Shown here one piece after another: positions 1-8,867 of a stretch of 64,000 nt of DNA. The notes under the pieces were generated by a model, which searched no databases, was not told the DNA's origin, and saw only the letters and a list, made by a program, of their open reading frames with translations. The stretch comes from Hymenobacter cavernae (GTDB taxonomy: Bacteria; Bacteroidota; Bacteroidia; Cytophagales; Hymenobacteraceae), in NCBI RefSeq assembly GCF_014641455.1, contig NZ_BMHT01000006.1, positions 421,802-485,801 on the forward strand, written 5' to 3'. The number at the start of each line of letters is the position of its first letter. The stretch's first letter is position 1. The translations under genes were made by a program, and so were the position numbers.

Positions 1-561
1 CGTAACGCCCGTGATGTGACCGCCGGTGCCGACACCGGTAATGTGGTAGTGGAAGCCTTCGGGCGCGTCGCGCAGAATTTCTAGGGCAGTTGTTTCTGCG
101 TGCACCTTGATGTTGGCGGGGTTGGAGAACTGCATGGGCATCCAGGCGCCGGGGGTGTCGCGCACTATCTCATTGGCTTTCTCAATGGCGCCCTTCATGC
201 CTTTCTCGCGGGGCGTCAGTTCCAGGTTGGCGCCGTAGGCAGCCATCAGGCGGCGGCGCTCGATTGACATGGACTCGGGCATAACCAGCGTGAGCTTATA
301 GCCTTTTACCGCCGCCACCATAGCTAGACCTACGCCGGTGTTGCCGGAAGTAGGCTCCACGATCAGGCTGTCTTTGTTCAGGATGCCATCTTGCTCGGCC
401 TGCTCGATCATGGAAAGAGCAATGCGGTCTTTGATGCTGCCACCCGGATTGGCGCGCTCCAGCTTCACCCACACTTCCACATCGGGGCGCTCGGTGAACA
501 GACGGTTTAGGCGCAGCAGCGGTGTGTTGCCAATGGTGTCAAGGATGGTACTTGCTTTCAT
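1..561 (-). CDS. cysK: cysteine synthase A, 5' part only (runs off left edge)
   Basis: O-acetylserine sulfhydrylase, a cytoplasmic PLP enzyme making cysteine from O-acetylserine and sulfide. The 187 visible codons begin MKASTILDTIGNTPLLRLNR and include the PLP-lysine region (NPGGSIKDRIA), the substrate-binding loop (EPTSGNTGVGLAM) and a glycine-rich phosphate loop (GVGTGGHITG) at the window edge. The start is the ATG at 559-561. The C-terminal part lies outside the window. cysE is just upstream on the same strand, so the two probably form a cysteine-synthesis unit. No frameshift is seen. Confidence 0.95.
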   Translation of the reverse strand, partial: MKASTILDTIGNTPLLRLNRLFTERPDVEVWVKLERANPGGSIKDRIALSMIEQAEQDGILNKDSLIVEPTSGNTGVGLAMVAAVKGYKLTLVMPESMSIERRRLMAAYGANLELTPREKGMKGAIEKANEIVRDTPGAWMPMQFSNPANIKVHAETTALEILRDAPEGFHYHITGVGTGGHITGVT

Positions 562-639
562 TGTTGAAGGATTAAAGGATTGGGTGGTTAACGAGTAAAA
601 GATTGATAAGGCTGGTTTGTTCTGAAATACCCACTGCTG

Positions 640-660
640 GGCAAAACCTAGCTTTTTGCC
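640..660. other. inverted repeat between cysE and cysK
   Basis: GGCAAAA and TTTTGCC (7 bp arms) flank a 7-nt loop that contains CCTAGC. No clear T tract follows on either strand. It could be a weak attenuator in the 164-bp cysE-cysK gap or a chance palindrome. Confidence 0.35.
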
Positions 661-725
661 GGCACTACGGCAGCGCTGCAGATTTGTCGTTATCAATCTT
701 TTGCCAATTCTACCAGAAATTTTAT

Positions 726-1556
726 TTATATCGAAAAGGTAATATCTGCCAGCGGATCTTCCGAGCGGGTCACCTGAATTTGGGCGCGGTGATACACCCG
801 TGAGTGAGAAGGGACGCTCTCGGTGAGCCAGACGTTGCCGCCAATAATGCTGTGGCTCCCGACAACCGTGTTGCCGCCTAGAATGGTAGCGCCGGCATAC
901 ACCACCACATGGTCTTCGATGGTGGGGTGGCGCTTGATGCCTTGCAGGTGCTTGGCCACGCTGAGCGCACCTAGGGTAACGCCCTGAAAAATCTTGACGT
1001 GCGCACCAATAACGGTGGTTTCGCCAATGACGATGCCCGTGCCGTGGTCGATGCAGAACGACAGCCCGATGCGGGCACCGGGGTGAATATCAATACCGGT
1101 GCGGGCGTGGGCATACTCGCTCAGCAGACGCGGCAGGCGCGGCACTCCGAGCTGATAAAGCGCGTGCGACAGTCGGTGCAGGGCAATGGCGTAGAAGCCC
1201 GGATAAGTGGCAATAACCTCCGTGACACCCTGGGCAGCCGGATCGGCGGCGGCAATGGCCGCGGCGTCGTGCAGCAGGTGGTTGCGGAGTGTGGGCAGCT
1301 GGGCCACAAACGCCGCTACAATATCGACGGCGGGCTTGGGCAGATCGGCTACCATGTGCAGCAGCTCCGTAAACTCGGCGCGCAGCTGGCTGAGCAGGGC
1401 TGCTACCGCATCGGCGCTACCGACCGGGCGGGCGGCGCGCTCCGGGAAAAGTAATTGCAGCAGCTGCTCGGTGAGCTGGCAGAAGGCCTGCGCCGGCAGT
1501 GGCGCCGCGGCTTGCTGGTGAGCCAGGGCCAAAGATCGAACAAAAGCAGAATGCAT
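726..1556 (-). CDS. cysE: serine O-acetyltransferase
   Basis: Transfers acetyl from acetyl-CoA to serine, the first committed step of cysteine synthesis, and feeds the downstream cysK. The protein (276 aa) has an N-terminal alpha-helical region and a C-terminal left-handed beta-helix of hexapeptide repeats. The family segments GIDIHPGARIG, IDHGTGIVIGET and VYAGATILGGNTVVG are visible; the His and Asp of the second include the expected catalytic and substrate residues. An upstream in-frame GTG exists at 1589, but the ATG at 1554-1556 is the more likely start. It is the long Bacteroidota type with an extended helical N-terminus. Confidence 0.93.
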   Translation of the reverse strand: MHSAFVRSLALAHQQAAAPLPAQAFCQLTEQLLQLLFPERAARPVGSADAVAALLSQLRAEFTELLHMVADLPKPAVDIVAAFVAQLPTLRNHLLHDAAAIAAADPAAQGVTEVIATYPGFYAIALHRLSHALYQLGVPRLPRLLSEYAHARTGIDIHPGARIGLSFCIDHGTGIVIGETTVIGAHVKIFQGVTLGALSVAKHLQGIKRHPTIEDHVVVYAGATILGGNTVVGSHSIIGGNVWLTESVPSHSRVYHRAQIQVTRSEDPLADITFSI

Positions 1557-1761
1557 AAAATCGGGAGAGTAACGCGGGCAAGAGCGCACCTAGGTTGTAA
1601 GCAGGCTACGGCTTCCAGCGCACTATGGGTACAATACTCAGCAACCCACGGTCGGACCCGAAAGTTTTACCGAAGTACTTCTCCCCTGCTCACAACCACA
1701 GCCGTAGCCGGTCCGTTAGCAGCATTACTTACCGCCCTTCTTCACCTAAACTTCTCTTACT

Positions 1762-2103
1762 ATGGCCGATACCACCATCACGAAAGTAGATTCCCGTTAT
1801 TCTCCCAAAGGCCACGATGGCGAAAAGTACCTGGCCTCGGGCATACACGTAGCCATGCGGCTCTGGGAAAATGAACAGCCCGGCGACCCCAAAGAGCCCG
1901 TTTCTCGCGACTACGAAACTGTGGGCTACGTGCTTAGCGGCCGGGCCGAACTGCACTCGGAAGGGCAGGTAGTGTTGCTGGAAACCGGCAACTCGTGGGT
2001 GGTACCCAAAGGCGCCACGCATACCTACAAGATCCTGGAAGCCTTTAGCGCCGTGGAAGCAACCACCCCGCCGGCACAGGTTCACGCCCGCGAGGAGAAA
2101 TAA
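1762..2103 (+). CDS. small cupin-domain protein
   Basis: A 113-aa single-domain cupin of unknown substrate. The first cupin motif is degenerate (TVGYVLSGRAEL). The second is seen as GNSWVVPKGATHTYKIL, with a Pro-x-Gly-x-x-His core that could donate one metal ligand. There is no signal peptide, so it is probably cytoplasmic. It stands alone, is divergent from cysE and is closed by a strong terminator. Small cupins of this type range from sugar-binding proteins to dioxygenase-like proteins; the sequence does not allow a choice. Confidence 0.75.
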   Translation: MADTTITKVDSRYSPKGHDGEKYLASGIHVAMRLWENEQPGDPKEPVSRDYETVGYVLSGRAELHSEGQVVLLETGNSWVVPKGATHTYKILEAFSAVEATTPPAQVHAREEK

Positions 2104-2432
2104 TCTTCACTGGAAACCTAGCTTTCTTAAACGCCAACCCTGATCAGGGTTGGCGTTTTTTTTGCAAACTATATTTTAGGTCATTTATTATTTATCGAAG
2201 ACAGACAAAGCTCCTTGTTATACTTAATTAATCATAAAAGTTATTAGCAAAATATTTATCATGTATAGGTAATATTAAATTTATATTCCTATAAACAACT
2301 ATCAGTCAGCCACAAACCTTACTTAAGCTCAAAATGAAAAAGCTTTCAACGTACTTTTTTCAGAATGAGACAATTTCATTTCAGCATTCTGATCTTCTTC
2401 CAGCAAAAGCCAAAAAAGAGTATTTTTTACAT
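2104..2432. other. AT-rich gap upstream of the beta-helix gene
   Basis: After the cupin terminator the sequence becomes strongly AT-rich (about 2165-2460), in sharp contrast to the flanking GC-rich DNA. No gene is recognisable. An in-frame open stretch with an ATG at 2334 reaches the next gene, but it encodes an uncharacteristic polar N-terminus and is probably leader DNA. The gap probably holds the promoter of the downstream secreted protein. Confidence 0.6.
2130..2164 (+). terminator. rho-independent terminator of the cupin gene
   Basis: A perfect stem, CGCCAACCCTG pairing with CAGGGTTGGCG around an AT centre, is followed by a run of eight or more T. It is one of the strongest terminators in the window. 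Confidence 0.92.
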
Positions 2433-5423
2433 ATGAGACAAATAATACACCTTTTTTCTATCAGCACTACCCTAACTCTTGTTAGCGGTTTTGCTGCCCA
2501 AAATTCTTTCGCGCAGAGCAGCCCAACGCCCGCTCAGCTTTACGTGAACGATGCCACCACCAGCGGCGACCGATTCACGACGACGGCCGGTAGTGATGTG
2601 ACCGGCGATGGTAGCGCCGCGGCGCCTTATGCAACGGTGCAAAAGGCACTGACTGAGGCTGGTACAGGCACCACAACGATCTTTATTGATGCGGGCACCT
2701 ATACCGAGCGAGTTGTCTGGAGTAAAAACATCAGTCTGCGCGGGGCGGGCACGTTGGCGGCCGACTCAGCCACGGCTACCATCTTTGATGGCGGCCTAGC
2801 TCCCTCACCTACGCAGACCAGCGAAACGGGCATTTTCATGACGACTACCGGCGGCACGACTGGCGCGCCGCTTACCTTGGCTAACCTCACCATCAAGGCC
2901 TACGACTTTGGTATTCAGACGGATAATGCGCACAATCGTGCGAACATTCTGCTGGAAGACGTCGAAACCGTGCGCAACCGGCAGTGTGGTATTTATTGGA
3001 ACAGCCTGGCTGGCAAGTCAGAAAACATCACCTTCCGGCGCGTACGCGCGGCCCGGACAGCCCTAGGTACGAACACCTCGAACAATGGCGCGGGCCGCGG
3101 GCTGTTTCTGGTGAATGGCAGCAAGATAAATATCCTGATTGAGGATGGCTTGTATGAGATGAACCGTCGCACGGGCATCGACGTGAACGATGGCAGTGTA
3201 AGCGGCCTGGTGGTACGCAACTGCCGATTTACGCTGAATGGTGGTCAGGCAATGGCTATCCTAGGTGCCGGTGGCCTGCGTGCTGGCAGCAGCTTCATGA
3301 CGCCCGCGGCTCTCATTGAGCGCAATTATATCCGCAACAATGCCTCAAACGGCATGGAGCTAAAATCTTGCACGGGCACAGGCCGGGCTAGTGGTCCCGG
3401 CAGCTTTGTAGTGCGCGACAACTACATTGTTCGCACTGTAGGGGCACCAACTCGCATAACAACAGATAACGCCGGCATTGCTTTCATCGACCGCGACCGA
3501 AGCGCTACGGGTATTGTAGGTGGCGTAAATGGCGATATGGTGACGGGTGGGGCCTTTATTCAGGGCAATACTATTCGGGGCTACCTGGCAAATGATACCG
3601 TGAGTATGTTGAATATCAACGGCTTCGGCATCGTGGTGGAAGGTGCTAACAATAAGATCTTCAACAATGTAGTAGCGCAATGCCAGCGCGGCGTGCAGGT
3701 GCAGAACCGCCCAACGGCCAGCAACGGCTACACGCCCTTCTTTGACGCGGCCGGCAACCTAGGTCTGGTGTCGTCGGGTGACAGCATTCGCAATAACCGT
3801 TTGGATAGCTGCGCCACGGCCATCCGCACGATCAACCTGGCACAGACGGTGGAGGCTTCGCTTAACTGGCTGGGCAGCAACAATGCGGCCGCCGTACAAG
3901 GACCCGCCGGTAAGGGCGGTCTGGTCGTAACACTACAAGGCCCAGCCGCAGGCTTCGCTGAAGTTCCGAAGGCTGACGCGGGCAGCCGGATCGACTACTC
4001 GCCCTTCCTGGATACCCGCGCAGACGCCACCGCCGCAGCTGGTTTTCAGGCTGACCTAGCTTACCTGCACGTTGACCGCAGCAGTCCGCAAACCGGCACC
4101 GAAAGCCATTTGCAGGAAGCAGCTACCCTGGTGCCGGAAAGTGGCACCATCGACGCGGCGGCCGGTACGTACGACGGCTCCGTGACTTTCACCAAAAGTC
4201 TGATTCTCACAAACAACGGTACTACCACGCTCGTTAATGTTGCATTAGATGGAGCCGGCAAAACGGTAATGCTGGCCGCACCATTTCAACTCGCGGGTCA
4301 CTTGGCGCTTACCAATGGCTTACTGTACACCACCGCTACCAACCTGCTAACCCTCACCGATGGCGCCACGGCTTCGGCCGGTAATGCCGGATCATACGTT
4401 GCGGGCCCACTTCAGAAGCTAGGTGCGCAGGCATTTGTGTTTCCGTTGGGCAAAGCCGGCGTATGGGCACGGCTTGGCATCTCCGCACCGAGCCAACCCG
4501 CTACGGGTTTCACGGCCGAATACATGGCTACGCCGCACGCTACGACCAGCGTTGTAGCGCCATTGCAGCGCGTAAGTCAGGTGGAACATTGGACGCTGGC
4601 CCGCACCGGCTCCACTGACGCCGTGCAGGTACGTCTTTACTGGGAAGATGCTTTCCGCAGCGGCATCAACGATTTTTCGTCCGATTTGCAGGTAGCGCGG
4701 TTTGATGGAGCTACTTGGTTGACAGAAGGCAACGGCGAACTAGGTGGCAGCCTGACGGCAGGCTCGGTAGCCTCGGCAGGCGCCGTAGCCAGCTTCGAGG
4801 CCTTCACGTTTGGCTCGATTGCCGCCGGTAGCAATCCATTGACGAAGGAGCTGCTCAGCTTCCAGGCCTCCCAAGCCCAGCCCCGTGTAATTGACTTGGC
4901 CTGGGTGGTGCAATCGGGCAACCCGAAAGGCTATGCCGTTGAGCGCTCGTTTGATGGCGTAATCTGGCAGCAAATCGGGTTTGTAGAAAGCGCCAGCCAG
5001 CGGGGCGGCGCTTCGACTTCGCACACGTACTCGTATCAGGATCGGCCCTTGGCAGCGGCTACGCAGGCGTATTACCGGCTGCGGCAAGCCGGACTGACAG
5101 GTGGTACGCGCTACTCATCGGTGCTGGCAGTGGCTTTGCAGCCAACTATCCTAGCTACGCACTCAGCTACTGCTGAGCAACTTGCACTTTACCCGAATCC
5201 TGCTACCGATCAGATTACGCTGCGGCTACCGACGGCTACGGGCAGCATTCAGGTTATGTTGCTGGATGTGACTGGCCGGGTGCTGCAAACCCAGACGTTG
5301 GTTGCTAACTCAGCTCATGAGCTACGGCTGCAACTGCCGGCTTCCCTCCCGGCCGGCATCTACCTGATGCAGGCGCAAGGAGCTAGCCTGCCGCGTCAGA
5401 CGGTTCGCTTCGCGAAGCAATAA
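2433..5423 (+). CDS. secreted right-handed beta-helix protein with T9SS sorting domain
   Basis: A surface or secreted protein of about 996 aa. From the ATG at 2433 it begins with a clean signal peptide (MRQIIHLFSIST to about SFAQ). A DUF1565/pectate-lyase-like opening follows (YVNDATTSGDR, then DGSAAAPYATVQKAL), then a long series of short Asn/Gly-rich beta-helix coils (VRDNYIVR, IRNNRLDSC). Next come a less structured region, an Ig/fibronectin-like part and a C-terminal type A sorting domain (LYPNPATDQITLRL, ending RQTVRFAKQ). The fold is typical of polysaccharide-binding or polysaccharide-cleaving proteins, but I see no catalytic signature, so the function stays open. An alternative ATG at 2334 would add 33 residues before the signal peptide and is less likely. 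Confidence 0.85.
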   Translation: MRQIIHLFSISTTLTLVSGFAAQNSFAQSSPTPAQLYVNDATTSGDRFTTTAGSDVTGDGSAAAPYATVQKALTEAGTGTTTIFIDAGTYTERVVWSKNISLRGAGTLAADSATATIFDGGLAPSPTQTSETGIFMTTTGGTTGAPLTLANLTIKAYDFGIQTDNAHNRANILLEDVETVRNRQCGIYWNSLAGKSENITFRRVRAARTALGTNTSNNGAGRGLFLVNGSKINILIEDGLYEMNRRTGIDVNDGSVSGLVVRNCRFTLNGGQAMAILGAGGLRAGSSFMTPAALIERNYIRNNASNGMELKSCTGTGRASGPGSFVVRDNYIVRTVGAPTRITTDNAGIAFIDRDRSATGIVGGVNGDMVTGGAFIQGNTIRGYLANDTVSMLNINGFGIVVEGANNKIFNNVVAQCQRGVQVQNRPTASNGYTPFFDAAGNLGLVSSGDSIRNNRLDSCATAIRTINLAQTVEASLNWLGSNNAAAVQGPAGKGGLVVTLQGPAAGFAEVPKADAGSRIDYSPFLDTRADATAAAGFQADLAYLHVDRSSPQTGTESHLQEAATLVPESGTIDAAAGTYDGSVTFTKSLILTNNGTTTLVNVALDGAGKTVMLAAPFQLAGHLALTNGLLYTTATNLLTLTDGATASAGNAGSYVAGPLQKLGAQAFVFPLGKAGVWARLGISAPSQPATGFTAEYMATPHATTSVVAPLQRVSQVEHWTLARTGSTDAVQVRLYWEDAFRSGINDFSSDLQVARFDGATWLTEGNGELGGSLTAGSVASAGAVASFEAFTFGSIAAGSNPLTKELLSFQASQAQPRVIDLAWVVQSGNPKGYAVERSFDGVIWQQIGFVESASQRGGASTSHTYSYQDRPLAAATQAYYRLRQAGLTGGTRYSSVLAVALQPTILATHSATAEQLALYPNPATDQITLRLPTATGSIQVMLLDVTGRVLQTQTLVANSAHELRLQLPASLPAGIYLMQAQGASLPRQTVRFAKQ

Positions 5424-5450
5424 ACCGTACTTTCCTCTGACTTCTAACCA

Positions 5451-5482
5451 AGAGCGGCCGCCAGATACCTGGCGGCCGCTCT
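5451..5482. terminator. bidirectional hairpin between convergent genes
   Basis: A perfect 13-bp GC-rich stem (AGAGCGGCCGCCA pairing with TGGCGGCCGCTCT) with a 6-nt loop lies between the convergent beta-helix and cyclophilin genes. T tracts are weak on both sides; it probably terminates both transcripts. Confidence 0.75.
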
Positions 5483-5505
5483 TGCTTTACAGGCAAATAC
5501 GCCCG

Positions 5506-7494
5506 CTATTTCACCAGCTCAATATTCTCGATCCGGTCGCCAATTTCGAGGCGGCTTACCACGTCCGTCCCGCTGATTACCTGCGCAAAAATGGTATAGC
5601 GCCCATCGAGGTGTGGAGTGGGCGAGTGGGTGATAAACCACTGACAGCTTTCCGTGTCTTTGCCCGCCGAAGCCAGCCCCACGGCTCCTTCTCCGTAGCG
5701 CAGATCGGCAAATTCCGAGCGCAGATTGTAGTCGGTGCTGCCCCAGCCATCGCCGCGCGGGCAGCCGCCCTGCGCAACGAAGTTGGGCACGACACGGTGG
5801 ATAGTCTTACCCTTGTAGAAGCCTTCCCGCGTGAGCGCCACAAAGCTAGCTACCGAACCAGGCGCGTCATTCACCAGCAAGTGAAAGACAATCAGACCCT
5901 TGCTGGTGCGCACGGCTGCCCGCTGACCGGCCGGGATAGTTTGCACCAACGTCCAATCAATCGGGTGCGCTGCTGCCTTGGCAACGGGCAACGACGGCGC
6001 CGCCACGTTATCCAGGTAAGCAATGGTTTGCTGCAACGACTCCCAGGCCTCCAGATCACGCGGCAGCGTGAGTTTGTCGCGGGCAGTTTTCAGAAAGTCA
6101 CTGCTGACAAACAAGGAGCGCATACCTAGCTTCGGGTCGCGAATAGCTTCGGCGGCAACGCCCATAATGGCCACGTCGCCGCTCGCCACGCCACGCTGAA
6201 GCGTGAGGGCGAAGGCGGCCTTCTGCTCGGCGGGAAAATCAGCCAACCGGCGCATACTTACCAGCGCTTCCATGCCGTAAGTGCCAATTACCAGGGAAGT
6301 AGGCTTCGGAAAAACTGCCTTTTCCACGAACTCGTACGCGCCCGGATCTTCGCCCAGGGCTTTCAGCAAATAGCCTTTTTCGTACACATCGGAGCTAGCC
6401 GCGTAGCGCTGCTGCACGGCAGTGCGAATGGCGCCCCGTATCGGGCCGCCGAATTTCAAGGCGGCGGCCAGCAAGGTAGCGCGCACCCGCCACTGCGTCA
6501 GCTGGTTTGCTTTTTCAAGGAAAATAGTGCCGGGCTCCCCGCTGGCGTTAGCCAGAAAAAACTCGGCCGCCACGAGGGCCACCTGATCATTTGGATCGGT
6601 GAGAGCCGCCCAGGCGGCTTCCTTTACAGGAGCGTACATGGCAGCGGTCATGGCACGCAAGGCGCTGAGCCGCACCCGATAATCCGGGTCGCGGCGGGCT
6701 AAAACTGCCAGTACGCCGGGCACGCTCGGCACGGCGGCCGCTTTGCTGAGCGATGCGGCCACGGCACTGCGCACGGCATAGGTAGGATCGGTTTGGGCGA
6801 CGCCAAGGAGCGTGGCCGCGTACGGCGTCAGGTTGAGGCTACGCGTACGCGCCAACATGTTGGCCGCCGCCAAGCGCGCATCATACGGGTTCGTCGGGGC
6901 CAGCAGCTGCACCACGCGCCCTACGGCTTCCTCCGAGGTAAGTCCGCGCAAACCAGCACGATATAACCCCCAGGCCTGACCAGCCAGCGCCGCCGTGTCG
7001 CTGGCTAAGTTTGCTGGCAGGCGCGATAGACTAGCCAAACCCGCGCGCGTGGTGCAACGACCTAGGGCTTCCAGCAGGTAACGCCGCGCTGCCGGGTCAG
7101 GCTCTACAATAACTCGTCGTTGCAAAGCACTTTCCGCCGCCGAATCAGCCGTTTGACCTAGGGCATACGCCGTGACTTTACGCACCGAAGCATCCGAATC
7201 GGTGAGGAGCGCCAGCAAAGCGGGCGTAGCGGCTTTGTCTTGCACGGAAGCCAGGGCAAGCGCCGCTTCACGCCGGTAAAGCGCCTCTGGCTTTGATAGA
7301 TACGGTAACAACGCGGAAGTGCGGCGCTCATCCTGCATCGTGGCAATTCGGCGCAGGGTGCTGTCGGCGGCAAACTTATTCACCGGTGCAACGGCGGGCG
7401 TGCTCACGCGTGCCGACGGAGCGCATGCTAGCAGGAAGCGGAGGCTACCAACGGCAGCAGCGGCCGAAAAAACCCAAAAGGCAGATCGTTTCAT
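5506..7494 (-). CDS. HEAT-repeat lipoprotein fused to a cyclophilin peptidyl-prolyl isomerase
   Basis: About 662 aa from the ATG at 7492-7494; a TTG 18 bp upstream is less likely. The N-terminus MKRSAFWVF runs into a hydrophobic stretch ending in a lipobox (FLLAC), so the protein is predicted to be a periplasm-facing lipoprotein. Residues about 50-470 are alpha-helical HEAT-like repeats (AATPALLALLTDSDASVRK, then RRYLLEALGR). The last 150 residues are a cyclophilin domain with the active-site Arg segment (TIHRVVPNFVAQGG), the glutamine motif (SCQWFIT) and the closing strand (YTIFAQVISG). Inference: the HEAT scaffold recruits clients or envelope complexes for proline isomerisation. It is transcribed toward a shared terminator and upstream lies a glycosyltransferase on the same strand. 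Confidence 0.88.
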   Translation of the reverse strand: MKRSAFWVFSAAAAVGSLRFLLACAPSARVSTPAVAPVNKFAADSTLRRIATMQDERRTSALLPYLSKPEALYRREAALALASVQDKAATPALLALLTDSDASVRKVTAYALGQTADSAAESALQRRVIVEPDPAARRYLLEALGRCTTRAGLASLSRLPANLASDTAALAGQAWGLYRAGLRGLTSEEAVGRVVQLLAPTNPYDARLAAANMLARTRSLNLTPYAATLLGVAQTDPTYAVRSAVAASLSKAAAVPSVPGVLAVLARRDPDYRVRLSALRAMTAAMYAPVKEAAWAALTDPNDQVALVAAEFFLANASGEPGTIFLEKANQLTQWRVRATLLAAALKFGGPIRGAIRTAVQQRYAASSDVYEKGYLLKALGEDPGAYEFVEKAVFPKPTSLVIGTYGMEALVSMRRLADFPAEQKAAFALTLQRGVASGDVAIMGVAAEAIRDPKLGMRSLFVSSDFLKTARDKLTLPRDLEAWESLQQTIAYLDNVAAPSLPVAKAAAHPIDWTLVQTIPAGQRAAVRTSKGLIVFHLLVNDAPGSVASFVALTREGFYKGKTIHRVVPNFVAQGGCPRGDGWGSTDYNLRSEFADLRYGEGAVGLASAGKDTESCQWFITHSPTPHLDGRYTIFAQVISGTDVVSRLEIGDRIENIELVK

Positions 7495-7604
7495 GGCTAG
7501 CAAAATAGCCAAAATACGCTGGAGGCCACGCCATTCTGCGCAAGGCTAGGTTTTGTGCGTACGCCTTCATGGTATGCAAACAGCCTTCTGGTTCTCGCGG
7601 CGGC

Positions 7605-8684
7605 TCAGCGCCGCACCGGCAAAAGTCCGGCTTCGGCGGCGCGCAACACCTCATCCACTTGTGTAAAAAGCGTCGTGTTGCCAGCTTGCTCGTAGCCGGC
7701 CAGCGCCTGCCCGAAGCTACCTAGGTCGTAGAGAAAGGCTTTCACGCTGTCGGCGGTGAGAGCAGTGAAGTGCCGGCCGTACCCTAGCTTTTCGACTTCC
7801 GCCGCGTTCAGGAACTGCTCGAATTGGGCCGGAATCGGGATGGCGCAGATGGGCTTGCGCAGGTACACGGCTTCGCTGATCAGGGAAAAACCGCCGTTCG
7901 TGATAACTGCGCTGGCGCTGGCTAGGTCTTCAATAAAGCCCTGTTCGCTGAAGGCGCGCAGCTGCACGTTGCCGTGGTTTTCTTCTTTGTTGAAGCCGTA
8001 TACCCGGAATTCTTGCCTGGGCAAGCTTTGCAGCAGCGGTACCAAATCTTTCTGCGTAGTTGCTGATTGATAGACCAGTACGTGCGCGCCGGTAGTGGCG
8101 CGGGCCGCGAGTATTTCGGGGCGAATGATGGGCGGAACCAGCGTCGTCTTTTCCTTCGTGACGGGCAGCGGGAAAAATGTGGAAATGAAGTAGTGCTGAC
8201 TGCCCGGCAGCTTGGCACGCACAATCCGGCGAGCCAGACCTAGGTTGCCGCGCTCGGCGGTCGGCACCGCAATATTCAGCTCCGCCCGGCTGATAATCTG
8301 CATATTATCAATACTGATAACGGGCAGCTTGTGCGCTTTTGCGAAGAAGTAGCTGAACGACTCGAAGTCGGAAATGACGATATCGGGGGCAAAATTGCGC
8401 AGCAGCTCGCGGTAGCGCGTGAAGTTGGCGAGCAGGTTTTCCGGCGCCGTGCGCAGCGTCATGGCGGCCGTCCGCGACTTCGATACGGTCAGGTTCTTAT
8501 ACGCCAGGTGAAAGCCCCGGATTTCGTAGACGCGCCCCGGAAAATTAGCGGCCAACACCTGAAAGGCCCGCGAGCTGCTCACCACCCGCACGTCGTGCCC
8601 CTGGCTGAGCAAATGTCCGATTACCACTTTGCTGCGGGTTGCGTGCCCGAGTCCTTCGCCCGGTACGCCGTATAAGATGTTCAT
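7605..8684 (-). CDS. MurG-like glycosyltransferase
   Basis: About 359 aa, GT-B fold. It starts MNILYGVPGEGLGHATRS, the glycine-rich N-terminal loop of MurG/Glyco_tran_28-type enzymes. Near residues 260-310 is the donor-binding region (ASAVITNGGFSLISEA), matching the family's C-terminal nucleotide-sugar site. It has no signal peptide, so it is cytoplasmic or membrane-associated. The upstream open reading frame to 8807 has no family match; the ATG at 8682-8684 fits the conserved start. Bacteroidota relatives are often annotated as teichoic-acid-type glycosyltransferases; acceptor and donor cannot be read from the sequence. Confidence 0.82.
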   Translation of the reverse strand: MNILYGVPGEGLGHATRSKVVIGHLLSQGHDVRVVSSSRAFQVLAANFPGRVYEIRGFHLAYKNLTVSKSRTAAMTLRTAPENLLANFTRYRELLRNFAPDIVISDFESFSYFFAKAHKLPVISIDNMQIISRAELNIAVPTAERGNLGLARRIVRAKLPGSQHYFISTFFPLPVTKEKTTLVPPIIRPEILAARATTGAHVLVYQSATTQKDLVPLLQSLPRQEFRVYGFNKEENHGNVQLRAFSEQGFIEDLASASAVITNGGFSLISEAVYLRKPICAIPIPAQFEQFLNAAEVEKLGYGRHFTALTADSVKAFLYDLGSFGQALAGYEQAGNTTLFTQVDEVLRAAEAGLLPVRR

Positions 8685-8867
8685 TGAGTAGCTGAGTAAA
8701 TTCAGAAACAGAACAGCAACTTCCTGGCCGAACCTGGCGCTGCGCAACTGTTGCCGGCGAGAAGTAGCTGCCCGCTCCCAACCTAGGTTTCGGCTTGGTT
8801 TTGGCATAAATGCCAGATCATCTTTCCTTTTCCGAATTTTGCCGCTTCTTCTCAGCTCTATTCACTC

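Noticed and set aside
603..803. Small + strand open frames at 338-598 and 603-803
   Set aside because: They lie antisense to cysK and in the cysK-cysE gap, with no family features.
2334..2432. ATG at 2334 as start of the beta-helix protein
   Set aside because: It would put 33 polar residues before a normal signal peptide; the ATG at 2433 is better.
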